Positions 12,001 through 17,331 of a stretch of DNA of 53,893 bases are shown in pieces. The DNA lies in NCBI GenBank assembly GCA_028279875.1, contig JANQMU010000052.1, positions 1-53,893 of the forward strand, written 5' to 3'. Position 1 is the stretch's first letter; each line of letters starts with the position of its first letter. A model generated the notes under the pieces. The model made no database searches and had not been told where the DNA came from. It saw nothing but the letters and a program-made list of their open reading frames with translations. The position numbers and the translations under genes are program-made. Origin of the DNA: Rhizobiaceae bacterium. GTDB lineage: Bacteria; Pseudomonadota; Alphaproteobacteria; Rhizobiales; Rhizobiaceae.

Positions 12001-13948
12001 TTTCGATGCTGCCGGTCTCGTCATTGTTCATTGACAGGCGTAGCGTGTAACGCCCGGGATAGACCTGTGCGCGCATCAGGTCTACACCGCTTGTGACCGT
12101 CCGTGAGAACAGCGTATTGCCGTCCGGATCGATCAGTCGGGCATTCATCGGCCCGGCATTCTGCAGCGCATTGCGCAGGTCGAAACTGAGCCGCGTTGGC
12201 GCGTCCACATCGATCCGGTAATCGATGATCTTTCCCGGCGTGTCGAGCACGGCGGTTACCGCCTGATCGAGTGTCAGCGGCTGCTCGATCGGAGTGGCGG
12301 CAAAGACGGCCGCGCGATACCGCTCGACGCGCGTCGTATCATCGCGTCGGAACTCGATGCGGTAGGTACCGTCCAGCGCGACGGTCTGCGCCTCGCCGGA
12401 GGTGACGGACTGGGTGAAGGATTCGATGAACAGCCCGTTGGGGTCATAGAGATAAATTCGCAGATTGCTGCTATTGCCAACCGTCGCCTCGATTTCTTGC
12501 GCGTCGAAGTAAATCCGGTCGCCCGCCTTTAGTTCGATCGTGCGAACCTCGACCGCCCGATCTCCGTCAAGCGTGACGTCAAAGGATGAGCCAGCTGTGA
12601 TCGCATCCTCATCCGCGCCCACATCCTGCAGCCGAAGCCGGTAGTTGCCCGCAGCATCGGTCTTCGCCCGGATCACCAGCCAGTATTGCCCCGCGGGCAG
12701 CCGCGCCGCATCGCGAAACGACGACAGATAGAAATTGCCGCTGCGCGCGAAAATCTGGCCGGCGGGCGATTCGAGCGAAAATGCGATATCCGCATTGCGC
12801 GCCAGCACCTCGAGCATCACATCGGTCTCGGTTCCGGGGCTGAAGGCATAACGATGCTCTTCGCCCGCCTGGGTAAGCGTGCCCGTCAGCACGGTCCCAA
12901 ACGCCCCGGCGAAATCGGTGACCGGCGCGGACGTTCCGGCAAAAGCTCCATCTGTCGCGAATTCGAACGTATAGTTCCCGGTTTGGCCGGAGGGGCTGCT
13001 GGTCACCAGCCAGTAGCTGCCGGCCTGAAGGTCAAACACGGCGGGAGCGCCGGCATCCGGCAGACGGGATTGATTGGCAACAGTGCCGCTGCGGTCGCGC
13101 AATTCCCATGCCGGGACGTTGACCCCGCCGGTACCGGAAAAGCTTAGCCGGGTATTGGCCGCGAGTGTAAAGGCGTGCACCTGTCGCTCGCCGGGCGTGT
13201 CCAGCGTATCGCTGGCGGTGGTGCCGACCGTATAGGTGCGCGGTTCGCTCTGGCCGAGCGTCGCCAGAACGCTGAAGCTGGCCGGGCCGCTCGCGCCGAT
13301 TGCGCCGTCGATGAGCAGGGTATGTGTGCCGGTCTGCGTCAGCCTGGAGCCGAGACTGCTGCTGACCCAGCTGGTGCTAAGGACTGTGCCGTCAGGCTGC
13401 AGGATCGTCAGGGCCACCCCGCTGACATTGACGTGGTCGCTGATCCCCAGATTCAGGTAATCCCCCGCATTGGCTTCAAAGCTGTAGGCGCGCTGCTCGG
13501 TCCCTGTCGGCAGGGTGACAGCCTGTTGCGTGCCGAAGGGCAGCACCGGCTCGTCGGAGAGATCATTCAACTGGAACCTGTATTCGCCGGTCTGCGCCTC
13601 GGTGCCGAAGACGCTCAGCGTATAGGTCCCGCGTGCTACGTCGAGCGCCGCAGGCGCCAGGCGCGATAAGCCGTCGGCGCGGTTCATCGGCCCTGTTATG
13701 TCGATACCGCCGGGGCCCCGCAACCGCCAGCTGAGCTCGTTCGGGGTAAGCGTGTCAAAGCTGACCCGGGCCGGCTCGTCAAAAGTGATGTTGTAGAGGT
13801 CCTCCTCGCCGGGGGCCGAGATCGTCCCGGCAATGGGAAAGAGATCCGCCGACAGCAGCAGGCGGGGCTCAAATGTCTCCATCAGGACGCGGCGCGAGAC
13901 GGAGTTTTTCAGATGCGTCAGCGACGCGTCGACAAAATCGGAACGCAC
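1..13948 (-). CDS. Giant CARDB/PPC-repeat surface protein, C-terminus outside window
   Basis: One minus-strand frame stays open from about 14.0 kb to the left edge; I checked the phase at six points. It gives at least 4,649 residues. From a GTG at 13948 the order is: basic leader, LEPR-XLL-like motif FEPRLLLSADL (residues 26-36), about 17 PPC-like beta modules (about 37-1790), 17 CARDB repeats about 130 residues apart (about 1805-4000; starts such as APDLVPSNVAV, RPDLVTGSVVA), one further PPC module (about 4010-4110), an IPT/TIG-like stretch (about 4120-4220) and an unrecognised region. CARDB and PPC are extracellular Ig-like or carbohydrate-associated folds, so a secreted or surface adhesin-like role is inferred. 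LEPR-XLL marks giant exported proteins. The start is uncertain: the alternative ATG at 13882 would leave only three residues before the motif, and neither has a clear ribosome site. It is divergent from the adaptor gene at 14275. Confidence 0.85.
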   Translation of the reverse strand, partial: MRSDFVDASLTHLKNSVSRRVLMETFEPRLLLSADLFPIAGTISAPGEEDLYNITFDEPARVSFDTLTPNELSWRLRGPGGIDITGPMNRADGLSRLAPAALDVARGTYTLSVFGTEAQTGEYRFQLNDLSDEPVLPFGTQQAVTLPTGTEQRAYSFEANAGDYLNLGISDHVNVSGVALTILQPDGTVLSTSWVSSSLGSRLTQTGTHTLLIDGAIGASGPASFSVLATLGQSEPRTYTVGTTASDTLDTPGERQVHAFTLAANTRLSFSGTGGVNVPAWELRDRSGTVANQSRLPDAGAPAVFDLQAGSYWLVTSSPSGQTGNYTFEFATDGAFAGTSAPVTDFAGAFGTVLTGTLTQAGEEHRYAFSPGTETDVMLEVLARNADIAFSLESPAGQIFARSGNFYLSSFRDAARLPAGQYWLVIRAKTDAAGNYRLRLQDVGADEDAITAGSSFDVTLDGDRAVEVRTIELKAGDRIYFDAQEIEATVGNSSNLRIYLYDPNGLFIESFTQSVTSGEAQTVALDGTYRIEFRRDDTTRVERYRAAVFAATPIEQPLTLDQAVTAVLDTPGKIIDYRIDVDAPTRLSFDLRNALQNAGPMNARLIDPDGNTLFSRTVTSGVDLMRAQVYPGRYTLRLSMNNDETGSIEMALVDDRSATPLQRGVEQTGTIDPGASSLLFSLDAVAGQRTVFDFTEFAGKTTFSNPRFRVFGPNGGEVLDASFNGGAVAFDPPRDGRFVIIIDPNWGQSAPITYAFTVRTAVFNDVPITLDTQVDGAIPVPFGRTDHSFTLSEEKLLYLDALNNASMRVDILDSDGEVIGGPTNDFNVFNGANRAFRLPQGTYKLRITPDGSVVSDFSFVLRDLSVSTALTPGEETVISTGANAVVRHFDVTTPGSLFFDSRANTGDAYWQVLDPFGQVVAGPSTDATDLGFFAGLPGRYTLIYDERPDRPGGSSVTFRATQSTDTTQTMTPGTPVTGSIDNPGDVRRHSFTLAAAQKLSFNSRTNNASITWRLERNGLAFTPAYNMRNYTFDQAQLDLPPGDYQLIVEGQGAFVGDYAFDLLVLANATLLADNVATGNTPFSPSNAAKAFRWDGTAGQIVEFDRLALDGNFSFAMYDPDGGQVFEFSSLRDVDGITLRKTGAYLILVYGYVSNTADEVSFSFAMRETGTAAPAVLTGTQLALGELATGTLSAANTPDSYQITLTEPTRLIMDGQTNITNVRVSMRDALGQIMNPRSINTRIYDPYDRADRQNDTYSIDLPAGTYQVDVVTTSDSAPYAFRFLDVDSGPLLQEGIAQDVLIEPANSARFFSIDAAEGERISIDLASTPQHKSYFILRPDGARVTNGNLLSSTEFIAPLAGRYVLVIDGHADETEPSTVTVTQRENTIEVLQFDTLTAVNLPGNGAVDLFSFTLTGEKSLYFDSRVSSTRSIHWGVLDANGTQVAGARIDIADARDFRLPPGDYTLYFAASATFDPFEFQLLDLAAAPLIELGEVVTGSEPDAGDRSVFRFAGTAGQDVILDILSYSQSTFSAEYRLIAPDGRELPRRSITSLEPFRLGQTGTWTLILKPLNSRTGTIDYSFRLFARTEERIALEFGERRQDTPADTRARLIYEFSLAEDGEVYVDSLINTSSARWIIRDTMGRQIAENTFASDTGANSRAYLKAGNYTMLVERTDDQTTELPFRLLSFAALPQITPGAPLRATLDPGNVTQGFRFDGQAGQRYKVALGQGNQFTAGYQLIGPNGQQVFASSSIIDLDAITLPQDGAYVLLLEGSISRTDPLTLALNLIEVPRRTPVPASLTARSAPDLVPSNVAVSASGSVQAGKVLTVSWTVSNNGAAASLPGRDRVILRRVDTGDIVGVAVTPAGASVIAAGGSTTRQIAVSLPSGGLGAGDLIAEVESDIANDIDETDGGIGPEQNNVATVAFTSLTDQLADLVVENIHTEPASGHKSGDTVTVRWTLRNTGGAAVTQAFSDQLRLRNLSQSGTPTRFLQSLAYDPAVDGPIAPDGTVERSLTVVWPDGLGGTGKMGFEVTTDLDNAVPEDNDEGTGETNNQTVLEVINAPDLAIEDLTVGPASPQAGDTITVTWKIRNSGTADLPVPFRSLVQLYNLDTRQTLLSQQIDFEAEVGVLLPAGAARERSFTVQLPDGANGTGDLRFRLFVDHGSSPPVIEENAAGDAESNNFGEIFFTSRERTYADLTSTAPVITGTPIAGRTVQVDWRVTNGGDEAAGARVDRLILSTDETLGNADDVVLANVDRAALAVGASDDVTLNLTLPSDRIGDYRLFVLADADGAVIEGDNEDNNSGGPTPITIAAGTAADLVVEAVAGPNAASWGEAVTVSWRIGNDGTQATDTDWLDRVYLSQDDVLDAGDILLAEVAAPTGPLDPGNSYTASADVTIPPNLNGAYRLIVVTDAEDAQDEGLSEGNNEGRAMEPVSISAVPAADLVVRDVDGPADGSPGDTVTVTWRTENIGEAEARAPFTDRVYLTPTGTLSGARFLGDFVHTTGIDPGQGADVSLQVTLPSLPEGTWRFLVVTDMHRQVFEAGREENSAVDDDPFGLATPDFRVTNLSAPDAATSDEVVTVNWTVENAGFGNATGGRVDRILLSRDGIADGGDIVLHQSGARGALAAGESDSQSVDVRIPIDAQGDWQIIVVADATDVNEEQAFENNNELARALSLQLTAHADLAVTEVIAPPVTVADPAVINVGWRVTNIAGEQGKETGWSDQVWASLDDVLGDGDDILLGTYQRDGALAPGQSYIRSEAIALPGGFSERLKIYVVADAAGLVFEDGKTDNNTGVAPGFADVARAPYADLKVTSIEAQAAGLSGTDLEVSWTVRNDGIGVTDRVSWQDEIRLSRNPDGSGEVASVRYTHLGSLQVGDTYRRTAVIRVPDGVSGQLYVSVHTADTGGPYEFIFTDNNVSERVPTTITLAPTPDLQVTDIATLETAAEGEIIDVAWRVTNAGAAPLDGSWTDRLVLVPVDTSKPSITIGSFVNTRALAIGESYQRTERFRLPTKIEGAYTLTVVTNHNRGIYEEGAAADNNTASDDRPLTVTLNPRPNLQVASLVISPDVSAGGSQQAIFEIINQGSVAATGAWLDSVYLSLDDRLSSDDILISRTGNPLSLAPGESYSITSDIGTVPLRWSGDAYVIVSADSSAQVDEYPLDNDNQRSEQFNVTALPRPDLVTGSVVAPAQAVFGSEIEVRYTVTNRGAGETLDDSWRDTIWIARDPRRPNTSAFADVDGADFLKGNSARLLGTVTHNGRLAVGESYDVTVRVRIPEDLPSGQYFITPWSDSYDMVAEDTLAININPDDPNELDNNNYKGRAIDILGYTPVRPDLTVSGVTTDGPVRAGADKLTVNWTVTNDGLAGTPEAWVDRVYLSDSAIFGAPGATLWNLGDVSREGALAPGESYNGTATFDLPPSAAGQFVHVITDAPVRGREGVIEEDEDNNRAAGDADVSNGPADLRVIAVSAAAGAKSGEPLNVTWTVRNDGADVWDGTQYWRDAVWLSRDPVFDRSRATYIGGFIHDNTDGLAAGESYTQTAQVILPPGTDGDYFLHVATDVDNIVKVPRGEVLNGLAGNASGFYISSVFEDESDPTGNFGRGTLNILYAEPDLVVSEFNVPANAASGGPIEITYTVTNDGSRATREDRWYDRFFISVDGSLDPQDHMIGEFRRGEPLEIGESYTETVTLTLPLGLEGDYTILMETDATSDEGGTYQPSTIREGLRGLRVTADEVDEFAGEGNNRASASIAVEAASTADLTISALAVPQRAVTGQPLTVSYAITNGGVRSTGGGWRDLVYLSRDESLDTRTDFFLGFHDHRIPLAAGEVREIDFATRLPKGLSGSYFVFVVSDPVSSGNPSGKVFEDGSETNIRASAQPLLIEQEPPADLIATDVAIAGGPAPGDPVEVTWTVTNQSAVEAKGVWSDAVYLSRDGSWDIGDIFLGRFSHSGGLAAGGSYVGSLTAPLPILSDGAWRVIVRTDARDEVNEAAFETNNSTAGANPINIESPLLPLGIARTVALDGATERLFRVEVPAGETLRISLSGGDPDIPNEVFVKTGSPPSQSDFDASHGSVFGTRQEAVISSTEPGTYYILVRSFGGDGATPETDHTLLAEILPFQVTGVSPDQGGSARFVTLTIDGAGLLPGAVVKLSRPGVAEFLPVSAKRVDATRIIATFDLEAAEHGLYDVIVVNADGQEAILPYRYLVERQVERDVTVGLGGPRVVPAGQAGFYNVVVDSLTNVDTPYVHFTFGAPELGTNDFAYTLPFLQFATNVGDGSDNPAERLTGAQSGVNLGGQLLAPGYAFDLAAEGQAQMTFAVQTYPGLQALIDRDFEGIKTYLYGRFPDLAKADALAGGVGALEDIDPLFHEIFTDPSFEVISGDLPWYLPFQFNVVAAATPMTRGEFVAAQREEAERLRQAVLADAEASPALQTLAADGDAWTDGFLAALETAGLLRDETDAPPVFEQTRVTSLIAQLAQGLLLGPAGDEVRSEGDLVDFYAKVREWYGSTPGEPAPIDRFDIRRPPLGLPYDVPVAALPTFEQYDQGLGRPTTFTAFNVYSPWLGEGAVNLPDFGSDATDPALQALDLDRFREIAGIAQGEGAAWLRGPLGAGDENWVPADTNLPHEIGFELDEASPRAARELRIVTAL

Positions 13949-14112
13949 CGCTACGCAGCCCCGGCTGGTGTCCGGCGCCTCATGAGCGTGCTTTGAGTAC
14001 GCGCGCTATCTTCAAAGTCAGCGCCTGTAAAATGCGCTGCAGGAGTGTTTGTACTCCCCATGTATCCCTCTTCAAAACAACCTGACGATCTGCCGATCGC
14101 AACGCGGAAGGA

Positions 14113-14126
14113 CCATTTTAAAATGG
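14113..14126. promoter_or_regulatory. Perfect 14-bp palindrome in divergent intergenic region
   Basis: CCATTTTAAAATGG is a perfect palindrome between the giant gene (start about 13948) and the adaptor gene (start 14275). Its AT-rich core and intergenic place suit a regulator or nucleoid-protein site upstream of the giant gene. No regulator can be named. It could also be chance in AT-rich DNA. Confidence 0.3.
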
Positions 14127-14197
14127 CAAAGGTAACACCACAGGAACGCCGGTCAGAGCCATATATTTACAAAGAATTAACCCATCGCGGCGTGATG

Positions 14198-14223
14198 CAC
14201 TACTGTAGGATCATACAGTGGTG
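14198..14223 (+). promoter_or_regulatory. LuxR-type (lux) box
   Basis: The site has arms CACTACTGTA and TACAGTGGTG around GGATCA, one mismatch between arms. Its core CTGTAGGATCATACAG matches 15 of 16 bases of the Vibrio fischeri lux box core (CTGTAGGATCGTACAG). Its centre (14210.5) lies about 43 bp before a start point predicted from a TAGGCT -10 element at 14242-14247, the usual position for LuxR activation. The adaptor GTG follows at 14275. LuxR family proteins bind such boxes with acyl-homoserine lactones. No luxR or luxI is in the window, so the partner is unknown. The box might also serve the divergent giant gene. Confidence 0.7.
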
Positions 14224-14274
14224 TTATGGCGGCGCTCGAAGTAGGCTGGCTGGATTGCAATCATTCAGAACGGC

Positions 14275-15108
14275 GTGTGCGTGATCAATTATTCGTCTGC
14301 CTTTCCAGGGCTAACCGCCTGTTTTCTGGGCCTTTCGCTCGGCCTGCTGCCCGGGCAGGCCGCCGCGCAATCCGTGGCGGAATGCCTTGTCCACGCCGAC
14401 GAGATCGCCGATGTCGGTGCCGCTACACGCGGGGTGCTGGCGCGGGTCCTGGTGGACCGCGCCGACCGCGTAACCAGGGGCCAGATCATCGCAGAGTTGG
14501 AAGCCGCCGAGGAGGACAGTCAGGTCGAACTCGCGCGTCTGCGCGTCTCCTCGGACATTGCCGTGCGGCTCGCCCGGGCCAAAGCCGAGACGGCTGAGCT
14601 CAATGTCGAGCGGCTGACCAAGCTGGTCAAGCGCGATCTCGTGCGCAAGACCGAGCATGAGGCTGCGATCCTCGCCGCGAAATCAGCCCGGCTGGAAGAG
14701 GAAGAGGCGGTTTATCAGTTGAAGGTGGCCGAGGTGCAACTGCGCGCCGCCCTTGCCACGCGCGAGCGCAGGCGCGTCCGCGCGCCTTTTGACGGGGTAG
14801 TCACCGATACACTCATGTCGGTCGGCGAGCTTTACAACGAACAGGCCGCGATCATCGTCATCGCCCGCACCGATCCGCTGAATGTCGAAGCCTATCTGCC
14901 CGCCGCGCGCCGTGCCGAAATCGAGGTCGGTCATGTGGCAAATGTGACGCTCGAGACCGGTGGCAGGCTGACCGCGACGATCCATGTCATCGACCCCGTG
15001 CTCGATGCCGCGACCGGCACGTTCGGCGTGCAACTGAACCTGCCGAACCCGAACGGGAACATCCTGGCCGGGCAAAGCTGCAAATTGCACATCGCCCCAA
15101 CCAACTAA
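14275..15108 (+). CDS. Periplasmic adaptor (HlyD/RND membrane-fusion family)
   Basis: This 277-residue protein has a hydrophobic export signal (about 1-32, ending QAAAQ), a first lipoyl/barrel-sandwich half (about 49-75), an alpha-helical hairpin rich in Glu, Arg and Ala (about 76-160), the second lipoyl half with RAPFDGVV (169-176) and a short beta barrel. Such adaptors join an inner-membrane pump to an outer-membrane channel. It is shorter than most RND adaptors (about 350-400 residues). The start is GTG at 14275; a second GTG at 14281 is possible and neither has a clear ribosome site. No RND pump, ABC exporter or TolC gene is adjacent, so it is an orphan here. Its divergence from the giant gene suggests a role in export of that protein, which is inference. 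A lux-type box lies 52 bp upstream. Confidence 0.8.
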   Translation: MCVINYSSAFPGLTACFLGLSLGLLPGQAAAQSVAECLVHADEIADVGAATRGVLARVLVDRADRVTRGQIIAELEAAEEDSQVELARLRVSSDIAVRLARAKAETAELNVERLTKLVKRDLVRKTEHEAAILAAKSARLEEEEAVYQLKVAEVQLRAALATRERRRVRAPFDGVVTDTLMSVGELYNEQAAIIVIARTDPLNVEAYLPAARRAEIEVGHVANVTLETGGRLTATIHVIDPVLDAATGTFGVQLNLPNPNGNILAGQSCKLHIAPTN

Positions 15109-15172
15109 GGGTGCAATCAGGACGCGGTGGGTCCATCGGGGTGCCCCCAAGAAACTGTTTTCTATCGGCCAT
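15109..15172 (-). pseudogene. 5' remnant of an unidentified gene
   Basis: On the minus strand an ATG at 15172 is preceded five bases earlier by a full AGGAGG ribosome site (15178-15183). It begins MADRKQFLGGTPMDPP and runs into the 3' end of the adaptor gene, where the reading stops making sense as protein. This looks like the first 20 or so codons of a gene cut off at the adaptor junction. I do not recognise the family. Confidence 0.3.
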
Positions 15173-15181
15173 GAGCACCTC

Positions 15182-15337
15182 CTAACCTGGTCCAGTCCGG
15201 TTCGTACTGGATATTTTGGAACAGTGCGGATCGTGTGATGCGGCTTTGCCGAGGCCAATTTGGTCCTCGTATTCCTTGTCCAAACCGGCTCTGATGGTGG
15301 CCATCTGAGAGCGCTCGAACTCGCAAATGCTCTCATC
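15182..15337 (-). pseudogene. 3' remnant of an unidentified gene
   Basis: A minus-strand frame reads like genuine protein (ICEFERSQMATIRAGLDKEY and on, acid/amide rich) and ends in a TAG at 15182-15184. That stop overlaps the AGGAGG site of the 5' remnant at 15172, an operon-like junction. No upstream body of the gene is present. The family is not recognised and the left limit is approximate. Confidence 0.3.
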
Positions 15338-15390
15338 AAGGCAAACAGAATGTGGAACACAAAAACAGCTTGATCAAAACGGATACTCTC

Positions 15391-15444
15391 AATGCGATGT
15401 ATCCGCCTTGCATTTTCTTCGAACCCGATGCCGTTTATGGCGTC
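15391..15444 (-). pseudogene. 3' scar of an amidohydrolase gene
   Basis: The minus strand encodes GFEENARRIHRIE, close to the C-terminal FEGNARRIYRI of the amidohydrolase ending at 20392. The DNA matches over about 26 bases with two changes. It lies directly behind the TRAP large-subunit stop codon, and nothing of the rest of the gene remains. It looks like the decayed tail of an amidohydrolase gene once downstream of dctM. Confidence 0.4.
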
Positions 15445-15471
15445 TTTGGTTGAAGATGAGGATACGTTCAG

Positions 15472-16755
15472 CTACCCGAACCCCGCCATTCTTGGCAGCC
15501 AAGTCGCGATGCCGGGAAACAAAAGGACGATCACCAGACCCGTCGTCATCAGCGCCACGTAGGGTGCGGTGCCAATGATCACTTCTGCCATCGGCGCGTC
15601 AGTAATGCCCTTGATCACGAAGAGGTTCATGCCGACCGGCGGTGTTATCAGCGCCAGCTCCAAATTGATCATCAGCAGGATGCCGTACCAGATCGGATCG
15701 ATGCCCAACTGCAGCAGTACCGGGAACACGATCGGTGTTGTGATCAGAATAATGGCGATCGTCTCGAGGAACATGCCCATGATGAATATCACGGCCATGA
15801 CCGCGATAATGAAGGCGAGCGGACCGATCTGCATGCCCACTACGGTTTCGACCAATTCCATGGGCAGGCGGACTATTGTGACCGCATGGCCGAACATTGC
15901 CGCAGCCGCCAGGATCATGAACAGCATTGCGGATGTACGGACCGTTTCGTAGGCGGTCTGCCACAGATCCCGGAGTCCGAAATTGCGATAGATGCCGGCA
16001 CCCACAGCCAGGGCGTAGATGCAGCCAACGGCAGCGGCCTCGGACGCGGTGAATATGCCCAGATAGATGCCGCCCAGCACAACCGGCGGCATCAGGAGCG
16101 CCCAGACGGCGCGCCTGAGTGCGGCCAGGCAATGGCCCCATCCGATCCACGGTTCTCGTTTTTGCTCCGGTTGCCGGGCTGCGTTGGCCATGCAGTAGAG
16201 GGCAAAAATCAGCGCCATCATGATGCCCGGGATCAGGCCTGCAAGGAACAGTGCACCAATCGAGGCTTCCGTCACGATGGCGTAGATGATGAGCGGCGCC
16301 GACGGCGGTATCAGAATGCCAAGCGTGCCCCCCGCGGCAATCACGCCATAGCTGTCGCGATCGCGATATCCAAAACGCTTCATGTGAGGAATGGCACTTG
16401 ATCCAATCGTCAGTGCCGTCGCAACGGACGATCCCGAGATCGCCGCGAACAGGGTGCACGCAAGCACGGTCGCCACCCCCAGACCACCGTGGACATGGCG
16501 CACCATGGCGTTTGCCGCTTCGTACAGATGATCAACAACCTTTGAGCGGATCATGACATGCGCCATGAACGCAAACATGGGGATGACCGTCAGATGCGTG
16601 TTGTTCAGTTTCGCGAACACGGTGTCGGCTACCGCGTCGATGTGCCCCTCGCTTGCCACAGTAATGATCAGGGAGGTCAGTCCGAGCGCGGCAAAGATGG
16701 GCGCACCCGTCAACAGCAGCAGCAACAGGCCGCCAAGAATAATCAGCGCCATCAT
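15472..16755 (-). CDS. dctM: TRAP transporter large permease, DctM
   Basis: This is the 427-residue ion-coupled membrane subunit of a TRAP importer, with about twelve hydrophobic segments from MMALIILGGLLLL to the C-terminus. It has typical DctM signatures such as GGTLGILIPPSAPLIIYA and a late TPPVGMNLFVIKG. The start ATG at 16755 overlaps the dctQ stop codon (ATGA), and a longer frame upstream of it is inside dctQ. It is the last gene of the regulator-lyase-dctPQM operon. The substrate cannot be read from the sequence. A carboxylate such as a 2-keto or sugar acid is the family norm. Confidence 0.92.
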   Translation of the reverse strand: MMALIILGGLLLLLLTGAPIFAALGLTSLIITVASEGHIDAVADTVFAKLNNTHLTVIPMFAFMAHVMIRSKVVDHLYEAANAMVRHVHGGLGVATVLACTLFAAISGSSVATALTIGSSAIPHMKRFGYRDRDSYGVIAAGGTLGILIPPSAPLIIYAIVTEASIGALFLAGLIPGIMMALIFALYCMANAARQPEQKREPWIGWGHCLAALRRAVWALLMPPVVLGGIYLGIFTASEAAAVGCIYALAVGAGIYRNFGLRDLWQTAYETVRTSAMLFMILAAAAMFGHAVTIVRLPMELVETVVGMQIGPLAFIIAVMAVIFIMGMFLETIAIILITTPIVFPVLLQLGIDPIWYGILLMINLELALITPPVGMNLFVIKGITDAPMAEVIIGTAPYVALMTTGLVIVLLFPGIATWLPRMAGFG

Positions 16756-17327
16756 GACTGGTCGTCCGTGGAAGCCGTGATGCTTCTGATCGCCCAACTG
16801 ATCTTGGCGATCGCCGCCAACAGCAACAGAACCGACCCTACGAGCAGCAGGGATTGCGGAATCCACATTGGCATTTCCATATAGCCGTCAGAATACAGGC
16901 CGAAATCGCGTGAGAAGGTGACGGTGCCCCATGCGCTGACAAGCAGCACGGCGGTGAAAGCGATGACCATCGCCATCCAAATCACCCGCATGCATGCCAG
17001 CGCCCACCCTCGAAGGCTGGCCGTCACTATATCGACTTGGATGTGATCGTCTTTTCGAAGCGCTTCGGCGGCGCCGAACATCACGATCGCCACGACAAGG
17101 TAACCGGACAACTCATCGATCCAGGTAATCGGCGTGCCCAAGGCATAGCGCAGGAACACGCTGTATCCGGTCGTGATCAGCGTGACGAGGACACACAACG
17201 TGGCGATTGCGGCGCCGCCAATGCACAAGGCATGAACCCATCGTTCAAGCAGATTTGGTTCGGGACCGGGCGCACCATGGATTTTTGCTGATCCACGGTG
17301 CGCACGTTCTGGCTGTTGGATGGCCAT
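16752..17327 (-). CDS. dctQ: TRAP transporter small permease, DctQ
   Basis: This 191-residue protein has four hydrophobic segments (about 34-55, 70-90, 108-130, 155-178) and the ITWIDELSGYLVVAIVMFG region typical of DctQ. It binds the DctM subunit. The N-terminal 30 residues before NLLERWVHAL are hydrophilic, so a slightly later start is possible. It begins four bases after the dctP stop and overlaps dctM by ATGA, so the three transporter genes are one unit. Confidence 0.9.
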   Translation of the reverse strand: MAIQQPERAHRGSAKIHGAPGPEPNLLERWVHALCIGGAAIATLCVLVTLITTGYSVFLRYALGTPITWIDELSGYLVVAIVMFGAAEALRKDDHIQVDIVTASLRGWALACMRVIWMAMVIAFTAVLLVSAWGTVTFSRDFGLYSDGYMEMPMWIPQSLLLVGSVLLLLAAIAKISWAIRSITASTDDQS

Positions 17328-17331
17328 TGTC

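Larger units (their letters stand above)
13949..14274. other. Divergent intergenic region, giant gene / adaptor
   Basis: This 326-bp stretch separates two divergent genes and shows no convincing coding region. It holds the 14-bp palindrome, the lux-type box and the candidate -10 TAGGCT. A minus-strand TAAATA at 14164-14169 is a possible -10 for the giant gene, but I see no good -35 partner. Confidence 0.6.

Noticed and set aside
8714..12034. Further long plus-strand open frames opposite the PPC array
   Set aside because: Same reason: shadow frames of the giant gene without ribosome sites or domains.
13949..14005. In-frame stretch upstream of the giant start containing SRGC, like an L,D-transpeptidase motif
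   Set aside because: Only about 20 codons precede it before a stop, with no other transpeptidase features. Taken as chance.
14045..14284. 79-codon plus-strand frame in the divergent intergenic region
   Set aside because: It spans the palindrome and lux box, lacks a ribosome site and resembles no protein.
15370..15377. Single TTGATCAA palindrome in the scar region
   Set aside because: One isolated copy of an 8-mer is expected by chance and there is no promoter beside it.
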